A stretch of DNA of 45,832 bases from a virus. The stretch lies in IMG/VR virus record IMGVR_UViG_3300047508_000112, positions 1 to 45,832 of that record. One strand, 5' to 3'. This document shows, in pieces, positions 17,317 through 23,178 of this stretch. The notes under the pieces were generated by a model. That model made no database searches. It saw only the letters and a list, made by a program, of their open reading frames with translations, and was not told where the DNA came from. Both the position numbers and the translations under genes were made by a program. Each line of letters starts with the position of its first letter. Position 1 is the first letter of the stretch.

Positions 17317-17491
17317 TTTCCAATATTCTCCCTATTCGTTGAACCAAAGAAACCTTCATCATCGCTCGCCAGACAATGTCCAGAGACCATGTGCTGGCGT
17401 CTTCGATGGCGCAGTAGTCCAAGCCACGATCTCCGCCGATGCCGTCAGCTCGTCTTCCGTGCTGGTCGATCCCGGTCTGGATCCGCCTCAA
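17309..17491 (-). CDS. Small TTG-started protein, unknown
   Basis: A TTG at 17491 preceded by AGGAG at 7 nt opens 60 codons (starts MRRIQTGIDQHG). The C-terminal half is a plausible amphipathic helix (WRAMMKVSLVQRIGRILENV). The end overlaps the ATG of the DUF6745-like gene by 8 nt and the start overlaps the stop of the Gly-Tyr gene, which fits the packing of this arm. Not recognised. Confidence 0.55.
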   Translation of the reverse strand: MRRIQTGIDQHGRRADGIGGDRGLDYCAIEDASTWSLDIVWRAMMKVSLVQRIGRILENV

Positions 17492-17751
17492 TCCCTACTC
17501 CTGATTCGTTGTGAGTTGTTTACGGAGCCGCAGCCGTCGCCGGAGCCGTAGCCGTCGCCGTAGCCGTGGCCGGAGCCGTAGCCGGAGCCGTAGCCGTAGC
17601 CGTAGCCGGAGCCGTAGCCGTAGCCGGAGCCGTAGCCGTAGCCGTAGCCGTAGCCGTCGCCGTTGCCGTAGCCGTAGCCGTAGCCGTCGCCGTCGCCGTT
17701 GCCGTAGCCGTAGCCGGAGCCGTAGCCGTAGCCGTAGCCGATCGGTAGCAT
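17488..17751 (-). CDS. Gly-X (X = Tyr, Ser, Asp, Asn, His) repeat protein
   Basis: The 87-residue product is almost wholly a two-residue repeat, Gly alternating with Tyr, Ser, Asp, Asn or His, encoded by a 6-bp tandem repeat in which Gly is nearly always GGC and the variable codon is NAC or TCC. ATG 17751 overlaps the stop of the preceding gene (TGATG); a GTG just upstream is possible. The C-terminus leaves the repeat (NNSQRIRSRD). The sequence is low complexity and likely disordered or glue-like. The array could change length by slippage without losing frame. No function is known. Confidence 0.6.
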   Translation of the reverse strand: MLPIGYGYGYGSGYGYGNGDGDGYGYGYGNGDGYGYGYGYGSGYGYGSGYGYGYGSGYGSGHGYGDGYGSGDGCGSVNNSQRIRSRD

Positions 17752-18077
17752 CACAGCCCCCAGTTATCCGACACTGGGCAACGGAAGACCTCTGCCCCCT
17801 CGGGGATATCCACCCGAGAGCATGGGCGCAGGTCGGCCTTGGCCTTCTTCGGATCTGAGATGACAGCCGCGAAACCGCCACCTGGCCACGAGAACACATG
17901 AAGCGCCCGGTCCAGGTAAATGCGCCCGTTCTCTTGGGTCACATCACCCGCGAAGATCCAGCCCCGATCGACCACGACCACGGCGCGTTTGCCGCTGGCG
18001 ACTGGAGCCAAGACGCTGTCCGCTCGCACGTACTCCACGCCGTTCAGTGTGAGCTGATTTGCTTGAATGTCGGTCAT
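17751..18077 (-). CDS. Hypothetical small phage protein (RAVVVVDRGWIFAGDV motif)
   Basis: ATG 18077 with GAGGA about 5 nt upstream gives 108 residues; an upstream in-frame ATG is inside the neighbour and rejected. The central RAVVVVDRGWIFAGDVTQEN and the following LDRALHVFSWPGGGFAAVI form a small beta domain of a kind common in phage early regions. No catalytic residues are evident. It is second in a small operon started at the promoter near 18.44 kb. Confidence 0.65.
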   Translation of the reverse strand: MTDIQANQLTLNGVEYVRADSVLAPVASGKRAVVVVDRGWIFAGDVTQENGRIYLDRALHVFSWPGGGFAAVISDPKKAKADLRPCSRVDIPEGAEVFRCPVSDNWGL

Positions 18078-18078
18078 G

Positions 18079-18390
18079 TCAATCCTCCACGTCCCTTCGG
18101 TCCCCATCGAATTCGCTCAGGCTGAAGACCGCATAGGTCCCCGGCTTGAGCGTGACCGGCAAGTGTCGCCCTTGATGGGAGCAGACGACCTCCCGAGAGA
18201 CCTCTAGGTAGCGCACGTCATTCCGGACCACGCTCTTCAGGGCCGCGAAGTCCTCGATGAGATGCGGAGCCGTGTCCCGACCCGCTAGGACCAGCGGAGC
18301 GGTGAGGGGTTCGAGCTTGAGGCCAGGAGGCACCTCATTGTGGTGTTCGTTGTCGAATACGAGATCGCCTTGTCGTGCTGCAAAGTGCAT
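18079..18390 (-). CDS. Hypothetical small protein, first gene behind a palindromic promoter
   Basis: ATG 18390 has a clear AGGAGA ribosome site; the product has 103 residues (MHFAARQGDLVFDN...). It is not recognised; the sequence alternates short strands and acidic loops, ending with DGDRRDVED. A promoter with the CTTGGCA-N2-TGTCAAG palindrome lies 27-60 nt upstream, so this gene probably begins its own transcript within the leftward arm. Confidence 0.65.
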   Translation of the reverse strand: MHFAARQGDLVFDNEHHNEVPPGLKLEPLTAPLVLAGRDTAPHLIEDFAALKSVVRNDVRYLEVSREVVCSHQGRHLPVTLKPGTYAVFSLSEFDGDRRDVED

Positions 18391-18416
18391 GTGTTCTCCT
18401 GTTGTGAGGGTGGTGT

Positions 18417-18447
18417 AGAGTAGTGCTATACTTGGCAAGTGTCAAGT
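18417..18447 (-). promoter_or_regulatory. Promoter with palindromic operator (minus strand)
   Basis: On the minus strand TTGACA, 17 nt, TACTCT. The palindrome ACTTGGCA-AG-TGTCAAGT (plus-strand reading, 18430-18447) is perfect in the outer five bases on each side and overlaps the -35. A leader with a Shine-Dalgarno follows. Confidence 0.75.
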
Positions 18448-18681
18448 GACATTGGTGAGCTTTGCGAAGTGGCCATATATGGCAATGCCAGTATGGCAGT
18501 CGGCAATGGGTGACCAAACGCGGTTTGCGGAGACATGCCGACCGCCAAGAGAGCACCAAAAGCGCCTGCGGCCAATGCTGGCGCCGCAGATCCATGCTCT
18601 GGCCTGGGCGACAAGCCTAGGCTCCCATGGGGGCTCACTGCCGCCTATGGCCTTCCAGGGACACTGGGCGAGCTTTCTCAC
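18442..18681 (-). CDS. Candidate Trp/Cys-containing 79-residue protein
   Basis: GTG 18681 follows repeat array 3 at the same relative place (ATCGCA/CGTG) as the RecB-like start follows array 2. The product starts MRKLAQCPWKAIGGSEPPWE and has five Trp and four Cys, with no membrane segment. Its stop lies inside the palindromic promoter at 18.44 kb. Not recognised; the sequence is protein-like and fills a gap of about 240 nt. Confidence 0.5.
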   Translation of the reverse strand: MRKLAQCPWKAIGGSEPPWEPRLVAQARAWICGASIGRRRFWCSLGGRHVSANRVWSPIADCHTGIAIYGHFAKLTNVT

Positions 18682-18695
18682 TGCGATAGCCTCCA

Positions 18696-18767
18696 CCCCA
18701 CGCGATACCACACGCGCTCCCGCACGCGATACCGCACGAGAGCCTCCACGCGAGCCCCCAAGCGCTC
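18696..18767. repeat. 12-bp tandem repeat array 3 (6 units)
   Basis: Six diverged copies of CCCCACGCGAGC sit between two minus-strand genes. Left flank GCGATAGCCTCCA and right flank CTCGAGGCGCCTCACGG match the other arrays, and the right flank again contains the stop codon of the upstream gene. Confidence 0.85.
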
Positions 18768-18775
18768 GAGGCGCC

Positions 18776-18976
18776 TCACGGGACGACCTCCACAGCATCC
18801 GATAGCACCCGGACGCTGCCACGGGGCGCACAGAGGGCGCGCGCTAGGGTTTCGTCGGTCAGTACCCGGATACCCAGGTCTGCCTCGCCCTCGGAGGTGA
18901 CGATGTGCCAACCGTTCGGCCGGCTGACCAGATAGCAACCCCGGGAGCCGAGGATGGGGAGCCGGTCAGATGTCAT
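18776..18976 (-). CDS. Hypothetical 66-residue protein
   Basis: ATG 18976 has AGGAG at 8 nt and overlaps the end of the Cys-rich gene by 11 nt. The product (MTSDRLPILGSRGCYLVSRP...) reads as a small beta domain with no catalytic motif. A longer frame upstream is antisense to the Cys-rich gene's coding and rejected. Its stop lies in the flank of repeat array 3. Confidence 0.55.
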   Translation of the reverse strand: MTSDRLPILGSRGCYLVSRPNGWHIVTSEGEADLGIRVLTDETLARALCAPRGSVRVLSDAVEVVP

Positions 18977-19130
18977 AGGCGCACTCCTGTTCGCAATGAT
19001 CGCAGCAGTTGCACTCGGTCTCGTGGTCGTCGTTGATATCCTCGCGATATGGGCAAGTGTGCGGCGCCTTGCCTCCTGGGCGCCCACAGCTCTCGCACTC
19101 AAGCGGTCCGTTGCCTTCGTCATCGGTCAT
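18966..19130 (-). CDS. Cys-rich zinc-binding 54-residue protein
   Basis: ATG 19130 overlaps the preceding stop as ATGA. The 54-residue product has CESCGRPGGKAPHTC in the first half and CNCCDHCEQEC near the end, nine Cys in all plus His, which strongly suggests one or two small zinc sites. Such zinc ribbons are common in phage early proteins that bind nucleic acid or host proteins; the function is not known. Confidence 0.65.
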   Translation of the reverse strand: MTDDEGNGPLECESCGRPGGKAPHTCPYREDINDDHETECNCCDHCEQECAYDI

Positions 19131-19315
19131 GGCGCATGCTCGATTCTGACCGGTCCCCGGATCTCGCTCGGGCTGAACCGGTCGGACAGCTCACGAGCGA
19201 TCGAATCGTAGGCCCATGGGTCGCCCGGGCTCCAGCGATACCAGAGCCGGCGCTTGCCGTTGGCGAGGCGGAAGTAGATTCGGAAGCGGTAGTATTCGAC
19301 GCCTTCGATGATCAT
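19127..19315 (-). CDS. Hypothetical basic/aromatic 62-residue protein
   Basis: ATG 19315 (MIIEGVEYYRFRIYF...) with GGTGAG upstream; the product is rich in Tyr, Trp and Arg and ends with RGPVRIEHAP. It overlaps the next gene by ATGA and follows the preceding stop by 4 nt. The aromatic/basic pattern fits a small beta-fold nucleic-acid or protein binder, but it is not recognised. Confidence 0.55.
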   Translation of the reverse strand: MIIEGVEYYRFRIYFRLANGKRRLWYRWSPGDPWAYDSIARELSDRFSPSEIRGPVRIEHAP

Positions 19316-19319
19316 GGGC

Positions 19320-19625
19320 TCACCCGTACCTAATCTCGCCCAGGGCGCACAGCTGTAGGAGTATGTCCCCGTCGTTCCCGTCGGCATCACCCGAGGCAAT
19401 GCGGGCTAGGACAGCCGGGCTGTTCTTGGCCAAGTGCTCGAGGGCTCCCTTGACCTTGGACGAGCCGAAGTAGTGTTTTTTGACCGGGCCCGAGTCCTGT
19501 GGCTCGTGAACCCAGCCTGCCCTAGTCTCCGGATTCCACTCGGCTCGGGGACACCAATAGCGCGAGTTAGGGCTTTCCAGGACTACGTCAATCGCATCAT
19601 CTGGCACGCAGATTGTGATCTTCAC
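19320..19625 (-). CDS. Hypothetical 101-residue phage protein
   Basis: GTG 19625 lies in a GTGA overlap with the upstream stop. The product starts MKITICVPDDAIDVVLESPN, has SRYWCPRAEW and then a C-terminal helical half ending DGDILLQLCALGEIRYG. This two-part layout (beta domain, then ALEHLAKNSPAVLARI helix and GDILLQ end) is seen in a widespread phage family without known function, by memory only. Confidence 0.65.
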   Translation of the reverse strand: MKITICVPDDAIDVVLESPNSRYWCPRAEWNPETRAGWVHEPQDSGPVKKHYFGSSKVKGALEHLAKNSPAVLARIASGDADGNDGDILLQLCALGEIRYG

Positions 19626-20023
19626 GGGTTCCCCGCAATGTCTTTGGAGTAGTCGATCGGCTCGATAGCAGCCCAGAGCCGGCGCAGCTCGGAGCGGAAC
19701 TCGGGCTTGAGGCGCAGCAATTGCCCGCAAGCGTGTCCGTTCAGAGCGTCAGGACGTATGCTCGCCGCGTCCGCCCAAGTCGTCCGGGCCTTTCCGGGCT
19801 CCAGGGCGAAGCGAGCCGCAAAGTAGCAGGCCGCGGTGTGTACCGAGCCGCGCCGGCTGATCTGCCCGACGAGACTCCGCCCGACGCGCCTGTGAGCCTT
19901 CTCGCCCTCGCAAGCGGCCGTGTAGGCCTGCTCGAGAAACCTGAGGGCCGTTCCGTGCTTGCCGGCGAGGCGCTCTAGGTCCCAGTAAACGCGCTCGATC
20001 GTGGCTTTGGTTAGCCTGTTCAT
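19622..20023 (-). CDS. Hypothetical helical 133-residue protein
   Basis: ATG 20023 has GGGAGAC upstream. The product is mostly helical, Arg/Ala/Leu-rich and ends SKDIAGNP; no motif is recognised. It is coupled to the following gene by GTGA. About 130 nt separate it from the gene upstream; that gap holds an in-frame tail of the upstream gene and no confident ORF. Confidence 0.6.
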   Translation of the reverse strand: MNRLTKATIERVYWDLERLAGKHGTALRFLEQAYTAACEGEKAHRRVGRSLVGQISRRGSVHTAACYFAARFALEPGKARTTWADAASIRPDALNGHACGQLLRLKPEFRSELRRLWAAIEPIDYSKDIAGNP

Positions 20024-20153
20024 CGTGTCTCCCTTTCCGGGCTAAGCCCGCGTCAGCCCACTAACCCCGGAGGGCTGGTGAGCTGAGGCCGGGTTAGGCG
20101 CTCTTTCGTCCCTGAAGCTCCAGAATCAGCTCCCGCGATGGGTCCTCGGCAAC

Positions 20154-20444
20154 TCAGCGGAAAAACCTCACCCCAGCGGGGAGCATTGCCTTTGCGGCTT
20201 CCCGACTCGGAGCACGGAAGAAAGCCTCGAGATCGTCTAAGTCATCTTCAGCACCACGAGCCCTCCAAAGCGGCTCGCCGATCCCCCAGTAGGCTCCGCC
20301 CGAGTCATAACCGCCAGCGTCTAGCGGGACACGGGCCAGGCTCACGCGCCCGACACAGGCTGAGAAGTGCTCCAGCGCATCCGATGTGCGGCCCATGCTC
20401 GCCCCATACTGGGAATAGGCCTTGGGTAGTCGTTCCACAGTCAC
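20154..20444 (-). CDS. Hypothetical 96-residue protein
   Basis: GTG 20444 is chosen, with GGAAAG upstream. The product (MTVERLPKAYSQYGASMG...) has an acidic centre (GAEDDLDDLEAFF) and ends AMLPAGVRFFR. After the TGA the same frame stays open for 19 codons (RELILELQGRKSA near the end) to a TAA at 20094. This may be chance or a lost C-terminus. Not recognised. Confidence 0.6.
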   Translation of the reverse strand: MTVERLPKAYSQYGASMGRTSDALEHFSACVGRVSLARVPLDAGGYDSGGAYWGIGEPLWRARGAEDDLDDLEAFFRAPSREAAKAMLPAGVRFFR

Positions 20445-20512
20445 TCACTTTCCGGGGCCTAGTGGCACCCTATGACGTCCCGAGCTACCTCAGGCTGGGG
20501 ACGCGAAGGGGG

Positions 20513-20581
20513 TCAGCGGGCGAGTAGCGAGCTAGCAAGGATGACCGTCAGGGCCAGCCCAGCGAGCAGAGAGGCGATCAC
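20513..20581 (-). CDS. Candidate 22-residue membrane peptide
   Basis: GTG 20581 overlaps the stop of the secreted-protein gene as GTGA. The peptide (MIASLLAGLALTVILASSLL then AR) is a single hydrophobic helix. The coupling and clean membrane character favour a real product, but the length makes chance hard to exclude. Confidence 0.4.
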   Translation of the reverse strand: MIASLLAGLALTVILASSLLAR

Positions 20582-20826
20582 CGGAAGCCAACCGCGACCT
20601 TGACCGTGCTACCGGTCGACGGGTCGGTGAGGGAGGCGATGGCGAACGAGCGGAGAACGGAAGGCTTGCCCTTGGCCGAGATGCAGAGGGCCACGTCACC
20701 CTTGTCGGTCTTGGCGATCGAGTAGTCGGCACAGGCGACCGGACGGGCCTGGCGAGCCTCGCCAGCAGCGAATGCCGTGGCGGAGCAGAGGATGAGAGCA
20801 ACCGTGGCTTTGATGGTGTTTTTCAT
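20578..20826 (-). CDS. Small secreted protein with signal peptide
   Basis: ATG 20826 has AAGGA at 9 nt. The 82-residue product starts MKNTIKATVALILCSATAFA, a typical Sec signal peptide with likely cleavage after AFA, leaving about 60 residues with two Cys that could form a disulfide. A palindromic promoter lies about 30-60 nt upstream. Export by an early phage gene suggests action in the periplasm or envelope, for example against superinfection, but that is inference. A 22-residue membrane peptide is coupled to its end. Confidence 0.7.
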   Translation of the reverse strand: MKNTIKATVALILCSATAFAAGEARQARPVACADYSIAKTDKGDVALCISAKGKPSVLRSFAIASLTDPSTGSTVKVAVGFR

Positions 20827-20854
20827 GTGTGATTCCTTTCGAGAGAGTATGTAG

Positions 20855-20884
20855 ACAGTAGCCCAGAGCTTGGCAGGTGTCAAG
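20855..20884 (-). promoter_or_regulatory. Promoter with palindromic operator (minus strand)
   Basis: On the minus strand TTGACA, 17 nt, TACTGT. The palindrome CTTGGCA-GG-TGTCAAG (20869-20884, plus reading) overlaps the -35. The secreted-protein gene follows with a leader of about 25 nt and a Shine-Dalgarno. Confidence 0.75.
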
Positions 20885-20916
20885 GGCTATTCGGGCAAGC
20901 TCCGCGGAAACGGGAG

Positions 20917-20952
20917 AGTCCCGCGGTGAATGTCGTGCTCCGCCGCGGGACT
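20917..20952 (-). terminator. Strong hairpin between minus-strand transcription units
   Basis: AGTCCCGCGG and CCGCGGGACT form a perfect 10-bp GC-rich stem with a 16-nt loop just past the stop of the gene at 20959-21183 and before the next promoter. No T run follows, so a rho-independent terminator is only one option; RNA processing or protection is another. Confidence 0.4.
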
Positions 20953-20958
20953 CATCGG

Positions 20959-21183
20959 TCAGGTCCCGCCCGTGTCGGTCATGGCCTGCGCGTCGATGAG
21001 CGCGGCTTTCTCCGACAAATGGGGGCCGCTCAGCAGCTCAACGCCGAGCCCAGAGTTGGGCTCACGGCAAACGAACCAGTCGCCGACGCCGCGCAAAACA
21101 GCTTGCTTGGCGGTCGACAGGAGGACCGGGCTGATCTCGCGCCGGTGAATCGCGTACAGGTTAAATCCGGGGAGCTGGGTCAT
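20959..21183 (-). CDS. Hypothetical 74-residue protein
   Basis: ATG 21183 follows a strong GGAGGAGGT that lies inside the last codons of the preceding gene. The product (MTQLPGFNLYAIHRREISPV...) is not recognised and has no metal or membrane motif. It is the last gene before the hairpin at 20917-20952. Confidence 0.6.
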   Translation of the reverse strand: MTQLPGFNLYAIHRREISPVLLSTAKQAVLRGVGDWFVCREPNSGLGVELLSGPHLSEKAALIDAQAMTDTGGT

Positions 21184-21186
21184 GGC

Positions 21187-21579
21187 TCAGACCTCCTCCG
21201 CCGGCAGATTGCCGATGCAATCGGCGCCCAGCTGGTCATCGCCGATAATGCCCGCCACGCGGCGGATCGCGCGGACGGTCCCCTGTTCGTCGGAGGCTAC
21301 GGCGCCCGCCTCGTCGCGCACGGAGTCCACCAGGTAGCCGCCGCGCAGCTCACGGAATCCCGCGTATTGGCCGCCGTTGCCGGAGACCTTGCCGCCATAT
21401 ACGAGACGGCGCCCCTGCTCATCTTCTCGGACTTTGATGTACCATTCCGTGTTTGCTTGTGCTTTCACGGCGCCGTCATGCCGGCTTGCCGAGGCAATTA
21501 CCGGCCACAGTTCGGGGTCGATCTTGAGCGGGCGACGCTCGGACATCGTGATCGTGAGGGTCTTTTTCTCGGTGGTCAT
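21187..21579 (-). CDS. Hypothetical 130-residue protein
   Basis: ATG 21579 (MTTEKKTLTITMSERRPLKI...); a second ATG at residue 12 is an alternative. The first half holds WPVIASASRHDGAVKAQANT and EWYIKVREDEQGRRLVYGGK, a plausible mixed fold; the second half is acidic with one Cys. No good Shine-Dalgarno was seen at the first ATG. Not recognised. Confidence 0.6.
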   Translation of the reverse strand: MTTEKKTLTITMSERRPLKIDPELWPVIASASRHDGAVKAQANTEWYIKVREDEQGRRLVYGGKVSGNGGQYAGFRELRGGYLVDSVRDEAGAVASDEQGTVRAIRRVAGIIGDDQLGADCIGNLPAEEV

Positions 21580-21657
21580 GGTGGTGGTTTTGCTTTCTCG
21601 AGCCGATGGGGCTCGGTGGGAGCGGAGGGCCTTGCAGCCGACCGCCCCCGCCGAACC

Positions 21658-21936
21658 TCAGCGAGCCCACGGGTCAACGATGAGGTCATAGTCCCCGACC
21701 ATATCCGATAGCGGCGCATTGCGGAAAACCCAGCCAGCCGAGCGGCAGTCGTCCCGAGCGTCCAAGGCGTCGCCGTCCTCGAGTGCGGTCTCCTCGGAGT
21801 CCCCACGCTCAACCGTGAGAGCCGAGCGATACGCCTCGCACACGTCGACCTCGGTTGCCCCCGCCCTCGAGCTGGCCAGCAAACCAGCCAGGAGGAGTGA
21901 GCTAATCACTGCAGTGCGGAGAGTGTTGTGAGCCAT
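21658..21936 (-). CDS. Small secreted protein, leaderless start
   Basis: The 92-residue product starts MAHNTLRTAVISSLLLAGLL followed by ASSRAGA, a Sec signal peptide with cleavage likely near AGA. The mature part is acidic with two Cys (VDVCEAY, ARDDCRSAGW). The ATG lies 6 nt after the -10 of a palindromic promoter, so the mRNA is probably leaderless. It is the second small exported protein of the arm; a periplasmic role is inferred. Confidence 0.7.
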   Translation of the reverse strand: MAHNTLRTAVISSLLLAGLLASSRAGATEVDVCEAYRSALTVERGDSEETALEDGDALDARDDCRSAGWVFRNAPLSDMVGDYDLIVDPWAR

Positions 21937-21942
21937 GTGTGT

Positions 21943-21972
21943 ATCCTAATCCCTTACTTGGCAGATGTCAAT
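21943..21972 (-). promoter_or_regulatory. Promoter with palindromic operator (minus strand, leaderless)
   Basis: On the minus strand TTGACA, 17 nt, TAGGAT, then 6 nt to ATG 21936. The palindrome CTTGGCA-GA-TGTCAAT lies at 21957-21972. Confidence 0.75.
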
Positions 21973-21992
21973 GTCCCATGTTGAGAATCGAC

Positions 21993-22211
21993 TCATCCCC
22001 AGCGAGAGGATGAGCGGCTCCAGGGCTGCTGAACCGCTTCAGCGCGCATCGAGTCAGCCAGGCTAACCGAGACGGTCTCAGCCGGCTCCAGGACTCTCCC
22101 AGACCCGTCGACGATGCGGACCTGACGCCCGCCCTCGCCACCCAGCTCCACTACCTCGACACCCTGAGCACCGTTGAGCGCCCGGACACTCACCCATTCG
22201 CTGTTGGTCAT
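21993..22211 (-). CDS. Hypothetical small protein, first gene of the leftward arm
   Basis: ATG 22211 (MTNSEWVSVRALNGAQGV...) gives 72 residues; a frame from 22235 adds eight residues. The product is a small Val/Gly/Glu-rich beta-type sequence followed by a helical C-terminus. A half palindrome CTTGGCA and a TATGGT box lie just upstream on the minus strand, so it too may start close to its promoter. Not recognised. Confidence 0.55.
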   Translation of the reverse strand: MTNSEWVSVRALNGAQGVEVVELGGEGGRQVRIVDGSGRVLEPAETVSVSLADSMRAEAVQQPWSRSSSRWG

Positions 22212-22301
22212 GCCTAACCATATTGCACACCACATGCCAAGCTATTGATTCTTCAGGCTGGCACGGGGCACGGCGCTAACCTCTCGTAACTCCACAGGAT
22301 A

Positions 22302-22334
22302 AACTGGTTCAACCACTAATCAACTGGTTCAACC
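22302..22334. repeat. Two direct repeats AACTGGTTCAACC, 20 bp apart
   Basis: Identical 13-mers begin at 22302 and 22322, about two helical turns apart, as expected for iterons or tandem sites of one DNA-binding protein. Confidence 0.8.
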
Positions 22335-22416
22335 TGTATGGGATTGTCCCAAATGTCCACGGGCATATTGGGACGTTGGGGCTTTTCGGGGCGGCTCCGG
22401 TCTTTAGAACCAAACG

Positions 22417-22441
22417 CTCAGTGTGCCTAATTCACACTGAG
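22417..22441. repeat. Perfect 9-bp inverted repeat
   Basis: CTCAGTGTG and CACACTGAG are separated by 7 nt. It could be an operator or RNA hairpin in the control region. Confidence 0.75.
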
Positions 22442-22581
22442 ACGGCGTTCAGTGACGCAGAGAGGGCACAGGCTCAACCGAGGTGAAAACGCAGCCTAGA
22501 GGCGTGTAGAGCCAGGAAGCGCACCATGACGCTGTATATACACTGGGCCACGACCACCAAAAGAGGTCTAAAGGAGAGCAC

Positions 22582-22737
22582 GTGAACCAGTGGCTACAGA
22601 GCTACAGAGCGCCCCTCCCCTCCCGCTGCATATGTGCCCGAGTTGCCTTAGTTGCCCGAAACCCCGGGTCGGTATCCGGTCATCACACGTGCGTGAACAA
22701 TGGTTCTCACTACTTAGCGCGGACTAAAGGCAACTAG
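22582..22737 (+). CDS. Doubtful 51-residue ORF in the control region
   Basis: A GTG at 22582 has AGGAG 7 nt upstream and opens 51 codons (MNQWLQSYRAPLPSRCICAR...). The frame starts inside the left arm of the 25-bp inverted repeat and runs through one LexA-like box. No promoter is obvious, and base pairing rather than coding may explain the sequence. Confidence 0.25.
   Translation: MNQWLQSYRAPLPSRCICARVALVARNPGSVSGHHTCVNNGSHYLARTKGN
22693..22710. promoter_or_regulatory. LexA/Cheo-like box 1
   Basis: GTGAACAATGGTTCTCAC has the GAAC-N4-GTTC core of Gram-positive-type LexA operators, with the extra flanking GT/AC shared by boxes 2 and 3. Confidence 0.5.
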
Positions 22738-22855
22738 CCCCGTCAGCCCCCAAATCCCGGGCACCCCTACCTGCGCATGCGTCCAGCTCTGTAGCCACTG
22801 GTTCACGTGTACGAGCGGCTACACTGCGCGGCTGTTCAGTACCGGCTGGCCGACT

Positions 22856-22871
22856 GTGAACGTTTGTTCAC
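22856..22871. promoter_or_regulatory. LexA/Cheo-like box 2
   Basis: GTGAACGTTTGTTCAC is a perfect 6-bp inverted repeat with a 4-nt spacer and the GAAC-N4-GTTC core. Confidence 0.55.
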
Positions 22872-22896
22872 GATGGTCCGCGAATGGGCCACCCCC

Positions 22897-22929
22897 GGGG
22901 GGAGGGCGGAGGGTCGGAGGGAGGGGGGG
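22897..22929 (+). other. G-run cluster with G-quadruplex potential
   Basis: Five runs of three or more G separated by 1-5 nt loops fill about 33 nt, just upstream of the first rightward promoter. TGGGCC and GGCCCA flank it as short inverted ends. Confidence 0.6.
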
Positions 22930-22945
22930 CCCACTTAGGGAAAAT

Positions 22946-22979
22946 TTGACAACCCGAACTTTACTTGGCATACGTCAAG
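22946..22979 (+). promoter_or_regulatory. Promoter with palindromic operator over the -10 (leaderless)
   Basis: TTGACA at 22946, 17 nt, CATACG, then 6 nt to ATG 22981. The palindrome CTTGGCA-TA-CGTCAAG (22964-22979) covers the -10 rather than the -35. Confidence 0.65.
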
Positions 22980-22980
22980 C

Positions 22981-23178
22981 ATGGAGCTAGACCTTGAGGC
23001 TCGCCTCTGTGCCAACTGCGGGCACCCGGGGTACGAACACTGGGTTCGTGGTGGTCATCCGCCGTTCCCTGGTTCCTGCCCTGGACGGTCGCCCTACCCG
23101 GATATCGACTCGCCGTCGCACGATTCGGACCTGGTGGCGTGGTTCGCCGAGCGGGGGACTGGGTTCCGTCTTGCATGA
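22981..23178 (+). CDS. Small zinc-site protein, first gene of the rightward arm
   Basis: The 65-residue product starts MELDLEARLCANCGHPGYEH and has C-x2-C with His and a further Cys (GSCPGR), suggesting one zinc site. There is no Shine-Dalgarno; the ATG begins right at the expected transcription start of the preceding promoter. The gene stands alone before the next promoter at 23.21 kb. Its function is not known. Confidence 0.6.
   Translation: MELDLEARLCANCGHPGYEHWVRGGHPPFPGSCPGRSPYPDIDSPSHDSDLVAWFAERGTGFRLA

Larger units (their letters stand above)
22579..22809. repeat. 25-bp perfect inverted repeat with 181-bp interior
   Basis: Arms 22579-22603 and 22785-22809 are exact reverse complements (ends CACGTGAACCAGTGG). 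The interior has further complementary stretches (AGTTGCCTTAG near 22634 against CTAAAGGCAACT near 22723), so a long branched stem is possible. Confidence 0.9.
22212..22980. other. Divergent control region and candidate replication origin
   Basis: This long stretch between the two arms has no strong gene. It holds two 13-bp direct repeats AACTGGTTCAACC spaced 20 bp (22302, 22322), a hairpin GTCCCAAATG/CATATTGGGAC near 22345, a perfect 9-bp hairpin CTCAGTGTG/CACACTGAG (22417-22441), a 25-bp perfect inverted repeat enclosing 181 bp, two GTGAAC-N4-GTTCNC boxes, a G-run cluster and, at its right edge, a promoter. Such density at the point of arm divergence suits an origin plus early control region; no test of origin function is possible from sequence alone. 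Confidence 0.6.

Noticed and set aside
17495-17899. Leu-Arg or Ala-Val repeat proteins in other frames of the hexanucleotide array
   Set aside because: They are shadow frames; only the Gly-X frame has a start coupled to the preceding gene and a sensible end.
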